Source of the DNA: Streptomyces griseiscabiei | GTDB lineage: Bacteria; Actinomycetota; Actinomycetes; Streptomycetales; Streptomycetaceae | Reading direction: 5' to 3' | Length of the DNA stretch: 64,000 bases | Assembly: GCF_020010925.1 (NCBI RefSeq) | Contig: NZ_JAGJBZ010000002.1 | Location: 2,046,001 to 2,110,000, forward strand | In this document: positions 55,985-64,000 of the stretch, piece by piece | How the letters are laid out: each line of letters starts with the position of its first letter | Numbering within the stretch: the stretch's first letter is position 1 | Translations under genes and position numbers: made by a program | Notes under the pieces: generated by a model | The model's input: the letters and a program-made list of their open reading frames with translations, nothing else | Databases searched by the model: none | Told to the model about the DNA's origin: nothing

Positions 55985-56995
55985 ATGGGCGAAGCGGTGG
56001 AGCTGGAGGCGGCGGGGCGGACGGTACGGCTGTCCAGCCCGGACAAGATCTTCTTCCCGGAGCGCGGTTTCACCAAGCTGGACCTCGCCCGGTACTACAT
56101 CGCCGTCGGCCCCGGCATCCTGCGGGCCCTGCGCGACCGGCCCACCACCCTGGAGCGGTACCCGGAGGGCGTGACGGGCGAGAACTTCTTCCAGAAACGG
56201 GCCCCCAAGAACATGCCCGACTGGATCCCCACCGCCCACATCACCTTCCCCAGCGGGCGCAGCGCCGACGAGATGTGCCCCACCGAGGTCGCCGCCGTCG
56301 TGTGGGCCGCGCAGTTCGGCACGCTCACCTTCCATCCGTGGCCGGTCCGCCGCGCCGACGTCGACCGCCCCGACGAACTGCGCATCGACCTCGACCCACA
56401 GCCCGGCACCGAGTACGCCGACGCCGTCCGCGCCGCCCATGAACTGCGCGAAGTCCTGCACGAGTACGGCGGACTGCGTGGCTGGCCCAAGACCTCCGGC
56501 GGCCGTGGCCTGCATGTCTTCGTGCCCATCCGGCCCGACTGGACCTTCACCCAGGTCCGCCGCTCGGCCATCGCCGTGGCCCGCGAGCTGGAGCGCCGGA
56601 TGCCGGAGCAGGTGACCACGGCCTGGTGGAAGGAGGAACGCGGCGCGAAGATCTTCGTCGACTACAACCAGACCGCCCGCGACCGCACCATCGCCTCCGC
56701 CTACTCCGTACGACCCCGCCCGCACGCACCCGTCTCCGCGCCCCTCACCTGGGACGAGGTGGGCGAGGCCGTACCGCGCGACTTCGACCTCGCGACGATG
56801 CCGGCGCGCTTCGCCGAACTCGGTGACGTCCACGCCGACATGGACGACCACGCCTTCTCCCTGGAGGCGCTGCTGGAGCTGGCGGCACGGGACGAGCACG
56901 ACCACGGGCTGGGCGATCTGCCGTATCCGCCGGAGTATCCGAAGATGCCGGGGGAGCCGAAGCGGGTGCAGCCGAGTCGGGCGAAGAAGGGGTGA
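55985..56995 (+). CDS. ligD: NHEJ polymerase domain protein (LigD PolDom)
   Basis: Primase-polymerase of the archaeo-eukaryotic type, 336 residues. Motifs: DKIFFPERGFTKLDLARYY near the N-terminus, the catalytic LRIDLDPQP (DxD), and TSGGRGLHVFVP. It adds nucleotides (preferentially ribonucleotides in the family) at broken ends. ATG 55985 lies exactly seven bases after TACCGT (55972-55977), suggesting leaderless transcription; an in-frame ATG at 55949 is less likely. No Ku gene is in the window. Confidence 0.9.
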   Translation: MGEAVELEAAGRTVRLSSPDKIFFPERGFTKLDLARYYIAVGPGILRALRDRPTTLERYPEGVTGENFFQKRAPKNMPDWIPTAHITFPSGRSADEMCPTEVAAVVWAAQFGTLTFHPWPVRRADVDRPDELRIDLDPQPGTEYADAVRAAHELREVLHEYGGLRGWPKTSGGRGLHVFVPIRPDWTFTQVRRSAIAVARELERRMPEQVTTAWWKEERGAKIFVDYNQTARDRTIASAYSVRPRPHAPVSAPLTWDEVGEAVPRDFDLATMPARFAELGDVHADMDDHAFSLEALLELAARDEHDHGLGDLPYPPEYPKMPGEPKRVQPSRAKKG

Positions 56996-57074
56996 GCGTC
57001 CTGACGGGGGGTGCGGGGCGTCGGTCGGCCGCGGGTGGGTGGGCGGGCGCTGGTCGCGCCGTTCCCCGCGCCCC

Positions 57075-59198
57075 CTACGAGGCGGTGGTCTCCAGCTCGG
57101 TCACTATGCGGCGGCAGGCCGCCAGCAGGTCCTCGTCCTCGGTGACGTCCCCGCGTATGTTCACGCTCGCGGCGGCGGTCATGGACGAGTTGTCGGTGCG
57201 GTGGCGGCGCGGGGACGCCAGCTCGGCCCGAATCAAGGGGAGCGCGGGTGCCGCCGCCGGGCCCATCTCGGTGAGGCAGACGGCGATCCGCGGGCGGGCC
57301 ATGGGGGTCGTGGTCCAGTGGTGGAGGAAGGCCGGCAGTGCCTCGGCGGGGTCGCCGGTCACCTTCCACAGCGCGACGGCCTCCTCGACGCCTCTGTCGC
57401 GGGCGCGCAGCTCGTCGGCCAGCGGCGTGGCCGCCGGGCCGAGGGAGCCGATCAGACGGAGGGCGAGACGGCTTTCGTACCGGCCGTCGCAGCCCAGGCC
57501 GGAGCGCAGTGCGGGAAGAACCGCCTTGGCGTCGCCGGTCACCGACCAGAGGGCCGCCGCGGTCTCCAGCCGGTCCGGCACCGGGGCGGTGGGGTCCGCG
57601 AGCAACTCCCTGAGCAGCGGCGCGGCTTCGGCCGCGGCCCGGCCGTACCGGGCCGTCGCCTTCAGCGCGTGTCGTCGGGTCGCCGGGTCGTCGTGGCTGT
57701 CCCGGAGCAGGGCGAGCACGAGGGGCAGGGACTCGGGAGGGGTGAGGACGCCGAGGCCGGCCAGCAGCCGGTGCAGGGTGTCGCCCCGGTCGTCCGGGCC
57801 GAGGGCGACGACGCGTTCATGGAGCACCGGGCCCAGCTCGGCGACCGCCTCCGGTCCGAACGCCTCCAGCCAGCGCACGATCTGCTCCGGGAGATCGAGC
57901 CGGCCGAGGATCGACGTCAGCGCGTTCACGATCCGCTCGTCGCCCTGGAGCGTGAGCACCTCGGCGGCCTTGCCGAGCGCCGTGGCGCTCCAGCCCAGGT
58001 CGGCGTCGGTCTCCTCGCGCCCGCTGTCCGCCCACCCCTCGATATAGGCGACCACCTCGTCGGCCACCATGCGCGCGATCGGGGCGAGACGGCGCAGCTC
58101 GTCCAACGCCGCTTTGTTCAGGCGTGGTTCGGGGTCGTCCAACTGCTCGGCGAGCGCGATCAACGGCTCGTCGTCCGGTACCCGCCAGCCCGTCATCAGG
58201 GCCCCCGCCATGCTGACGGCGGCCATGCGCTGTCCCCGGTCGGGGCTGCGCAACTGGCCGACGAGGAGGGCGTACCGCAGGTCCGTCCGGTCGCCGAGGG
58301 CGTGGTGCAGTTCGACGAGGAGATCGTCGGTCGCGTCGGCGTCCACGGCCGCCGCCTGGCTCGCCTTGAGCTCGCGAAGGTACGACACCATCGTGTCCGT
58401 GCGCGGACGGTCCCGCTCCGGCTCGGTCGCACGGGCACCGGACCCCTTCGCCTCGCAGGCCAGGCGCATCACGGCAAGGGCGATCGCGACCGTGTCCTCG
58501 GGCAGCGACTCCGGGGCGCAGTCGGCGAGTCGGGCGAGACCGGTCAGCCGGACCTCGGGCCCGGAGCGGTCGGAGAGCACCGACGCGCGCAGCAGCACCC
58601 CGGCCTCGGCGCCCAGCGACTCCGGGTGGCGGGCGCCCAGCCGGCCGATCGCCTCCACCAGAGCACACTGTGCCGTCGAGTCGTGCTCCACGGACAGCCG
58701 CTCACGCAGTACCCCGAAGGCCCGTGCCGGATCCGGGTGCACCCGGGACAGGGCGAGGGCCGCCGCCGCGCGTACCTCCGCTTCGGCGTCGGCGAGCAGA
58801 CCGAGGAAGCCGTCCGCGCGCTCCCGCACCGCCGCCCAGGCGTCCAGGAACGGCTGGACGAACGCCGCGTCCTCCTCCTCGTCCTCGAAGAGACCACCGA
58901 TCTCCGCCGGATCGGGCCGCTCCTCACCCCCGATGCTGCACAGCAGATGGACGAGCGCGGCCCGGTCGGCGAGACCGTCCAGCGCCGCCAGCTCGAAGAG
59001 GAACGGAACGCAGGCCACCGTGCTGTCGTACACATCCCCCTGGTGGTGCACCGCCCCGTACATCCCGTCGAGCGCGATGTCCCGCTCGGCCGGGTCGTCC
59101 GACGCCAGGCCTCGCAGCAGGCCGGGCACATCGGTCGCCGACTCGGTGTACGCATGCCCCATCGACGCCCAGTCGACGTCGTCGATCCCCGTGAGCAC
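57075..59198 (-). CDS. HEAT-repeat protein, function unknown
   Basis: All-helical protein of 707 residues, made of about fifteen HEAT/PBS-lyase-like repeats, for example AEVRAAAALALSRVH and PATRRHALKATARYG. It has no signal peptide or catalytic motif. GTG 59198 has GGGGAGG five to six bases upstream. HEAT proteins are scaffolds for other proteins. Downstream of it (57048-57077) is the last copy of the dispersed GCG-TTCCCCGCGCCCC repeat. No partner gene is visible. Confidence 0.85.
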   Translation of the reverse strand: MLTGIDDVDWASMGHAYTESATDVPGLLRGLASDDPAERDIALDGMYGAVHHQGDVYDSTVACVPFLFELAALDGLADRAALVHLLCSIGGEERPDPAEIGGLFEDEEEDAAFVQPFLDAWAAVRERADGFLGLLADAEAEVRAAAALALSRVHPDPARAFGVLRERLSVEHDSTAQCALVEAIGRLGARHPESLGAEAGVLLRASVLSDRSGPEVRLTGLARLADCAPESLPEDTVAIALAVMRLACEAKGSGARATEPERDRPRTDTMVSYLRELKASQAAAVDADATDDLLVELHHALGDRTDLRYALLVGQLRSPDRGQRMAAVSMAGALMTGWRVPDDEPLIALAEQLDDPEPRLNKAALDELRRLAPIARMVADEVVAYIEGWADSGREETDADLGWSATALGKAAEVLTLQGDERIVNALTSILGRLDLPEQIVRWLEAFGPEAVAELGPVLHERVVALGPDDRGDTLHRLLAGLGVLTPPESLPLVLALLRDSHDDPATRRHALKATARYGRAAAEAAPLLRELLADPTAPVPDRLETAAALWSVTGDAKAVLPALRSGLGCDGRYESRLALRLIGSLGPAATPLADELRARDRGVEEAVALWKVTGDPAEALPAFLHHWTTTPMARPRIAVCLTEMGPAAAPALPLIRAELASPRRHRTDNSSMTAAASVNIRGDVTEDEDLLAACRRIVTELETTAS

Positions 59199-59320
59199 AA
59201 AGCCTCCCCGTCGCGCGGCAGTGGCGTACAGCAGCCACCGATCACAGCATGCCGTACGCCACCGACAACGGGCCGGGCCGAAGCGGACCCTGCGCTTCCG
59301 GAGAGGTTCCTCGCTGTTCC

Positions 59321-61567
59321 CTACAGTTCCTTGATCCGGATGTCCCGGTAGGAGACGACATCCGTCGTGCCGTGCACCTGGAGGCCGAGGTAGCCGGAGG
59401 CGAACCGCCGCCCGTCCGTGCCCGGGTCGTCCGAGCGGGGCGGGGTGAAGTCCTGGCCGCCGGTGTTGTCGAACTCGTTGATCAGGACGCCGTTGCGGAA
59501 GACCGAGTAGTGCTGGTCGACCACCCGGATCTCGTAGTCGTTCCAGGTGCCCTTCTGGGTGACGCCCGCACCGGCGAGACCCACCCGGTCGAACCCGTAG
59601 ACCGACCCCGTCTTGTACATGTCGCCGTCGGGCCGGTCCAGGACCTGCACCTCATGGCCGTACTTGATGGCCACCCACTCCGGCCGTGACTCCTCCGGGT
59701 GGCCGTGGACCCCGGGGAAGCGCACGAACACACCGGAGTTGGCGTTGCCCGTGCCGGGCGCGTCGTCCCGCCACTGCAGGCGCAGCGAGAAGTCGCCGTA
59801 CTTCCGCTCGGGGAACCACAGCATGCCGAGCCCGGCCTTCGTCGTACCGGAGGTGATCGAGCCGTCGGAGTTCAGACCGAACGAACCACCGCCCACCTGC
59901 TGCCACTTGGCGAACGACTCGGCCGTGCCGTCGAGGATCGTGCGGTACCCCTCGGTCTGGCCCGGCCTGCCGATGCCGGACTTCTCCGCGGCCTCCTTCA
60001 CGGCGGTGTACTCGCGCAGGTCGACGACCCCTTCCCGGAACAGCTTGTCGAGGACGGTGTCCACGTGCTTCAGGAACAGGGCGTGGGACGTCCACTCCTT
60101 CTCGTCCTCGATCAACTCGTTGATCCGGCAACGGTTGTTGGTGACCCGGTTCGGCACACCCGAGTCGACCGTGCCGACGAAGACCGTCAACCGCTCGTCG
60201 TACTCCGCGCAGTTGGGCGCCGGCACCCCGCCCCCCGCGACGACCGTGAAGCTCACCGAGCGCGCGGAGGCCGTGTTCCCCGCCTTGTCGCTCGCCCGGT
60301 ACGTCACCGTGTGTGTGCCCGCGCGGTCCACCACCACGGGGGCGGAGTAGGCGAGATAGGGGCCGCCGTCCAGGGAGTACTCGACGGCGGCGACACCGGA
60401 CCCGCCGTGGTCGGTGGCGCTGACGGTGACCTTCGCGCTCTTCAGATACGCCCCGGCCGAGTTGCGGTCGCCCTCGACGGTCACCCCGGTGACCGGGGGA
60501 GTGGTGTCGTTCGCCGGCGGGGCGACGACGGTGAAGCCGACGCTCTTCACGGCCGCCACGTTCCCGGCCTTGTCCGTGGCCCGGTAGCGCACCTTGTGGG
60601 TGCCGACCTCGTGCACCATCACGGGCGCGGTGTACGGCTGCCACGCCCCCGAGTCGCCGAGCGCGTACTCGATGAGGTTGACGCCCGACCCGGTGTCCGA
60701 CGCGGAGACGGTGACCGTCGCCATGGAGACGTAGTCGCCCTGCGGATTCTTCTCACCGGCCACCGTCGCCGAGGTCTCCGGCGCGGTGGTGTCGTCCGTC
60801 GGCGGGGCGACGACGGTGAAGCCGACGCTCTTCTCGGCGGCCGTGTTGCCCGCCTTGTCGACCGCCCGGTAGCGCACCTTGTGCGTGCCGACCTGGTCGA
60901 TCACCACGGGCGTGGTGTACGGCAGCCAGGCGCCGGTGTCGCCGATCGCGTACTCGACCCGCTCGACCCCCGAACCGCCGGTGTCTGTCGCGCTCACCGC
61001 CACGGACGCCGAACCGACGTACGCACCCGAGGAGTTCTGCGTCCCGCTCACCGACGCCGCCGTCTCCGGCGCGGTGGTGTCCTCGCCGGTGCCCTCGGTC
61101 ACCACGAGGATGCCCTGCATCTGACCGTGCCCCGGGATCGTGCAGTAGTAGCGGTAGCGGCCCGGGGCGAGCGTCACCTCGGCGGTGTGCCGGCCGCCCT
61201 GGTCGTCTCCGGGATTGGCCAGGATGTTGAGCGGGACGTCGTTGTTGTACTCCGGGTCGGAGACGTCGAACGTCAGGGTGTGGGGCATCCCCATGGTGTT
61301 GCCGGTCGCCTTGCTGTTCTCGAAGACGATCGTCGTCGGGCCCGCCACCGCCGTCCGCGGGGCGGACACGTACTGGGTGATGTCGTCACCGGCGGTCCAG
61401 GTGAGCACCTGGGCGGCCGCGGCCCGGTCCGGTGCCGCCTGCGCCGTACGGCCGGACGCGGGCGTCGAGGTGAGCCCGAGGACCATCAGCAGGGCCGCCG
61501 ACAGGACCGTCCACAGCCGTCTTTCCCGTGTCGAGCGTCGCTCTCGCGTTCTTCTGCCGACCCCCAT
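59321..61567 (-). CDS. Secreted cupredoxin/Ig-like/DUF1080 multidomain protein
   Basis: Secreted protein of 748 residues. Order: signal peptide (basic N-terminus, LMVLGLTSTPASG), cupredoxin (about 55-155) with copper ligands in GMPHTLTFDV and CTIPGHGQMQG, three OmpL47-type Ig-like repeats (about 160-450; each has SATDTGGSG- and HKVRYRAVDKAGN-like segments), and a C-terminal DUF1080 (3-keto-disaccharide hydrolase-like) domain with QWRDDAPGTGNANSG. The ATG at 61567 forms TGATG with the upstream stop. It may form a pathway with the ThuA/dehydrogenase protein. Confidence 0.87.
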   Translation of the reverse strand: MGVGRRTRERRSTRERRLWTVLSAALLMVLGLTSTPASGRTAQAAPDRAAAAQVLTWTAGDDITQYVSAPRTAVAGPTTIVFENSKATGNTMGMPHTLTFDVSDPEYNNDVPLNILANPGDDQGGRHTAEVTLAPGRYRYYCTIPGHGQMQGILVVTEGTGEDTTAPETAASVSGTQNSSGAYVGSASVAVSATDTGGSGVERVEYAIGDTGAWLPYTTPVVIDQVGTHKVRYRAVDKAGNTAAEKSVGFTVVAPPTDDTTAPETSATVAGEKNPQGDYVSMATVTVSASDTGSGVNLIEYALGDSGAWQPYTAPVMVHEVGTHKVRYRATDKAGNVAAVKSVGFTVVAPPANDTTPPVTGVTVEGDRNSAGAYLKSAKVTVSATDHGGSGVAAVEYSLDGGPYLAYSAPVVVDRAGTHTVTYRASDKAGNTASARSVSFTVVAGGGVPAPNCAEYDERLTVFVGTVDSGVPNRVTNNRCRINELIEDEKEWTSHALFLKHVDTVLDKLFREGVVDLREYTAVKEAAEKSGIGRPGQTEGYRTILDGTAESFAKWQQVGGGSFGLNSDGSITSGTTKAGLGMLWFPERKYGDFSLRLQWRDDAPGTGNANSGVFVRFPGVHGHPEESRPEWVAIKYGHEVQVLDRPDGDMYKTGSVYGFDRVGLAGAGVTQKGTWNDYEIRVVDQHYSVFRNGVLINEFDNTGGQDFTPPRSDDPGTDGRRFASGYLGLQVHGTTDVVSYRDIRIKEL

Positions 61568-64000
61568 CACTCCGCCTTCCTCGCCAGCTCGTCGGCGGCC
61601 GGCGTGGGACCGCCGCCCGTGTAAGTGATCCGCCACAGAGCCGACTTGGCGTCCGAGGTGAAGAAGCCGCGTCCGTAGTCGAGGACGTACAGCGCGCCGT
61701 CCGGACCGAACTTCCAGTCCATGAGGTTGCGGATGCCGTTGTTCCCGACCGGCACGATCTTCTTCAGCGACTCCGCGTGGACCGGGAGTCCGCCGCTGCC
61801 CTGGTTCTTCGGGTCCATGACCACCGCGTGGCGCGGCTGGTCGGCGTCGTAGAAGTCGCCGACGAACCACTTGCCGTCCCAGTAGGCGGGCCAGCGGACC
61901 GAGTTGTCGCCGGAGGCGGAGTAGCGGTAGACCGGGCCGTTCATCGTGGCCTGGCCGCCGCCCTTCAGCCACGGCAGCAGATACGTGGCCTCCTCGTTCT
62001 TGTAGGAGGGGATGCCGTTCGCGTCCCGGGGGAAGTCCGGGGCGCCGCCCTGCGGTGAGTACCAGATGTTGTTGCCGGTCACCGGGGGCAGGTTGACGAG
62101 TCCGTCGTTGTTCGGGGACTCGTTCTTCGGGTGGTCGCAGTCGTACCAGCCGAGCGGCTTCGACGGGTCGGGCAGATCGCGGTCCCGGTAGGGCTGCTTG
62201 TTGCCCATGCAGAACGGCCAGCCCCGGTTGCCCGCCTCGGTGATGGCGGCGAAGGTGTCGTACTTCGCCGGGCCCCAGGTCGTCGACGGCGCGCTCGCGT
62301 CCGGGCCGACCCAGCCGGCGTACAACACGTCCGTCTGCTGGTCGACGAAGATCCGGGCGGGGTTGCGGACACCCATCACATAGATCTCGCCACGTGTCTT
62401 GCCACCGCCCTCGGCGGTCTCCCGGCCGGTGAAGAGATTGCCGGTCGGCAGGGTGTAGGTGCCGTCGGGCTCCGGGTGGATGCGGAGGATCTTGCCGTTG
62501 AGGTTGTTGGTGTTGCCCGCGGTGCGGCGGGCGTCGGCGAACGAGACGCCCTTGTAGTTCGGCTGCGGGTTGTTGCCGGAGTAACCGCCGCTGAAGCCGC
62601 TGGAGTTGTTGTCGCCGGTCGCGATGTACAGGTTGCCCTTGGAGTCCCAGGTCATCCCGCCGCCCGCGTGGCAGCAACTGTGGATCTGCACCGGCCACTT
62701 GAGCAGTGTCTTCTCACTGCCCAGGTCCAGTTTGTTCGTCGTGAGGTCGAGGGTGAAGCGGGAGACGCGGCGCTCGGCCGTCCGGGTGTCACGGTCGATC
62801 CCGGAGTGCGGCGTGTAGTGCAGATACACCCAGCCGTTCCGCTGGAAGCCCGGGTCCAGCTCGATGCCGAGCAGGCCCTCCTCGACCTTGATCAGCTCGT
62901 CGCCGCCGCCCTTGTTGCCGAAGACGGTGAGCGCGCCCGCGAGGGTCACCTTCTTCGTCCTCGGGTCGTAGACGTGGACCTCGCCCTTGCCCTTGCCGAT
63001 GTCGGGCTTGTTCCAGTCGGTGACCACGGGCTGCGACGAGTCGGCGCCGCCTCGGCCGATGTACAGGACGCGCCCGTCGGGGGCGGTGACCAGGCCGTGC
63101 GGCTCGCCGATCTGGTCGTTCTGCCCGGGCTGGTTGGGCTGGGTCAGGCGCTCCGCCTTGTAGTTGGCGTCGATCGTCGCCTTGCAGTCGGCCCGCGCCA
63201 GCCGGGACGTCCACAGCAGGGCGCCCCGCAGATGCGTACGGAAGTCGGCCTCGTCGTACGCCGAGGCGGTCCCGCCCATGCCGGTGTAGAAGGACCGGCC
63301 GCCGTCGTAGTCGCGGCACCAGCTCACCGGGTGGTCCGCGCCGTTGGCGCTCGTGCCCGGCTGGTACGTGGACTCGCGCACCCGGGCCACCGTGTGGACC
63401 GTGCCGGACGGGTTCTTCGTCCAGTTGAGCCACTTGTCGGGCCGCTTCCACTGCACCGGCAGATCCTTGGTGGCCGGATTCTGCCGGTCCCCGACCTCGA
63501 CGGTCGCGCGCTGCACGGCCGTCGGGCTGGACGCGGCCGGGCGGGCGCCGATCAGGCCCGTGAACCAGTCCGAGTAGGGCTCGGCGCGGGCCGCGTCATG
63601 GACGCCGAGGAAACCGCCGCCCGCCTCCATGTACGCCTCGAGTCCCGCTTCCTGCTCGGGATCCAGGACGTCGCCGCCGCCGGTCAGGAAGACGACGGCG
63701 TTGAAACCGCTCAGCCGGGTCTCGTCGGTGAACACGGAGGCGTCGTCGGTGGCGACGACCCCGAACCGTTCGGCGGCCGGCCCGGACAGACCGATCCGCT
63801 CGATCGCCTCGATCCCGGCGTTCACCACGGGCGACTCGTCCCCGGACGCCGCCGAACCGTGGAACAGCAGTACCCGGGGGCCGGATCCGCCCGGCGGCGA
63901 CTTGATCGACATCGTTGTCAGCGGCGGCTCCGGCGCCGGACGCGCCTGGGCCGCGGGACCTGCCAGGAGCCCCGCGGTGACGACCGAGGCGGTCACCGTG
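61567..64000 (-). CDS. Secreted ThuA/PQQ-type sugar dehydrogenase-like protein (5' end beyond window)
   Basis: Secreted enzyme whose start lies beyond the right edge; the visible part begins in the signal peptide and has 809 residues after GTG 63996. The N-terminal ThuA-like domain (about 30-255, VLLFHGSAA, GGGFLGVHDA) is followed by a glucose/sorbosone-dehydrogenase beta-propeller (about 270-800) with GEPHGLVTAPDG, CCHAGGGMTWD and RNPARIF. The combination suggests oxidation of a disaccharide to its 3-keto form, which the DUF1080 domain of the next gene would cleave. The stop overlaps the next start by one base. Confidence 0.85.
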   Translation of the reverse strand, partial: TVTASVVTAGLLAGPAAQARPAPEPPLTTMSIKSPPGGSGPRVLLFHGSAASGDESPVVNAGIEAIERIGLSGPAAERFGVVATDDASVFTDETRLSGFNAVVFLTGGGDVLDPEQEAGLEAYMEAGGGFLGVHDAARAEPYSDWFTGLIGARPAASSPTAVQRATVEVGDRQNPATKDLPVQWKRPDKWLNWTKNPSGTVHTVARVRESTYQPGTSANGADHPVSWCRDYDGGRSFYTGMGGTASAYDEADFRTHLRGALLWTSRLARADCKATIDANYKAERLTQPNQPGQNDQIGEPHGLVTAPDGRVLYIGRGGADSSQPVVTDWNKPDIGKGKGEVHVYDPRTKKVTLAGALTVFGNKGGGDELIKVEEGLLGIELDPGFQRNGWVYLHYTPHSGIDRDTRTAERRVSRFTLDLTTNKLDLGSEKTLLKWPVQIHSCCHAGGGMTWDSKGNLYIATGDNNSSGFSGGYSGNNPQPNYKGVSFADARRTAGNTNNLNGKILRIHPEPDGTYTLPTGNLFTGRETAEGGGKTRGEIYVMGVRNPARIFVDQQTDVLYAGWVGPDASAPSTTWGPAKYDTFAAITEAGNRGWPFCMGNKQPYRDRDLPDPSKPLGWYDCDHPKNESPNNDGLVNLPPVTGNNIWYSPQGGAPDFPRDANGIPSYKNEEATYLLPWLKGGGQATMNGPVYRYSASGDNSVRWPAYWDGKWFVGDFYDADQPRHAVVMDPKNQGSGGLPVHAESLKKIVPVGNNGIRNLMDWKFGPDGALYVLDYGRGFFTSDAKSALWRITYTGGGPTPAADELARKAE

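Overview
This is a GC-rich (about 72%) actinobacterial chromosome segment that looks like Streptomyces. The signs are G/C in third codon positions, many GTG/TTG starts, 4-bp start/stop overlaps, twin-arginine and lipobox exports, a protocatechuate operon in the Streptomyces coelicolor order with a MarR repressor of PcaV type, and intergenic palindromes typical of the genus. I see no rRNA, tRNA, CRISPR array or intact insertion sequence. Both edge genes are cut by the window.

Layout. (1) 1-15368: carbohydrate block. A leftward operon carries a PfkB sugar kinase, a sugar-binding lipoprotein, two ABC permeases (no ATPase), a phosphodiesterase, a GH2 beta-galactosidase and an exported phosphoesterase. 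A divergent DeoR regulator is followed by GH4 and GH38 (alpha-mannosidase) enzymes. (2) 15512-20574: sulfotransferase, an orphan ATP-grasp ligase, an overlapping metallophosphoesterase/phosphopantetheinyl-transferase pair that resembles mycobacterial PptH/PptT, and a polyprenyl synthase. (3) 20571-26016: a palindromic mobile-type repeat, then a leftward cassette of XRE regulator, ImmA/IrrE peptidase (with a TTA codon), MAB_1171c-like membrane protein, FAD oxygenase and a small protein. A divergent MmyB-type sensor protein lies across a promoter with a perfect palindrome. (4) 26069-32784: an SsuABC-type importer, IclR regulator and a two-component Rieske oxygenase of vanillate-demethylase type, with a 60-residue protein encoded between oxygenase and reductase. 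(5) 32785-35279: secreted phospholipase C, preceded by a 165-nt inverted repeat whose imperfections all become G-U pairs on the minus strand. (6) 35397-39290: EamA transporter, PAP2 phosphatase, and a TetR regulator preceded by ten 16-bp repeats, then a DUF2510 membrane protein. (7) 39658-45138: AnmK, an MHS transporter, and a LAL-like ATPase without its DNA-binding domain. (8) 45140-52370: the complete pcaIJFHGB-DC operon with divergent pcaV. (9) 52419-59198: DUF3048 lipoprotein, zinc alcohol dehydrogenase, divergent NHEJ ligase and polymerase genes, and a HEAT-repeat protein. (10) 59321-64000: an overlapping pair of secreted proteins, cupredoxin/Ig-like/DUF1080 and ThuA/glucose-dehydrogenase-like.

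How the genes may work together. The Rieske pair could turn vanillate-like lignin aromatics into protocatechuate, and the pca operon would take protocatechuate to succinyl-CoA and acetyl-CoA. The first block could import and trim galactose/mannose-containing glycans, and the last one could oxidise disaccharides outside the cell. The most unusual signals are non-coding: the 16-bp operator-like array at 37255-37414 and the strand-specific long hairpin at 33018-33182.
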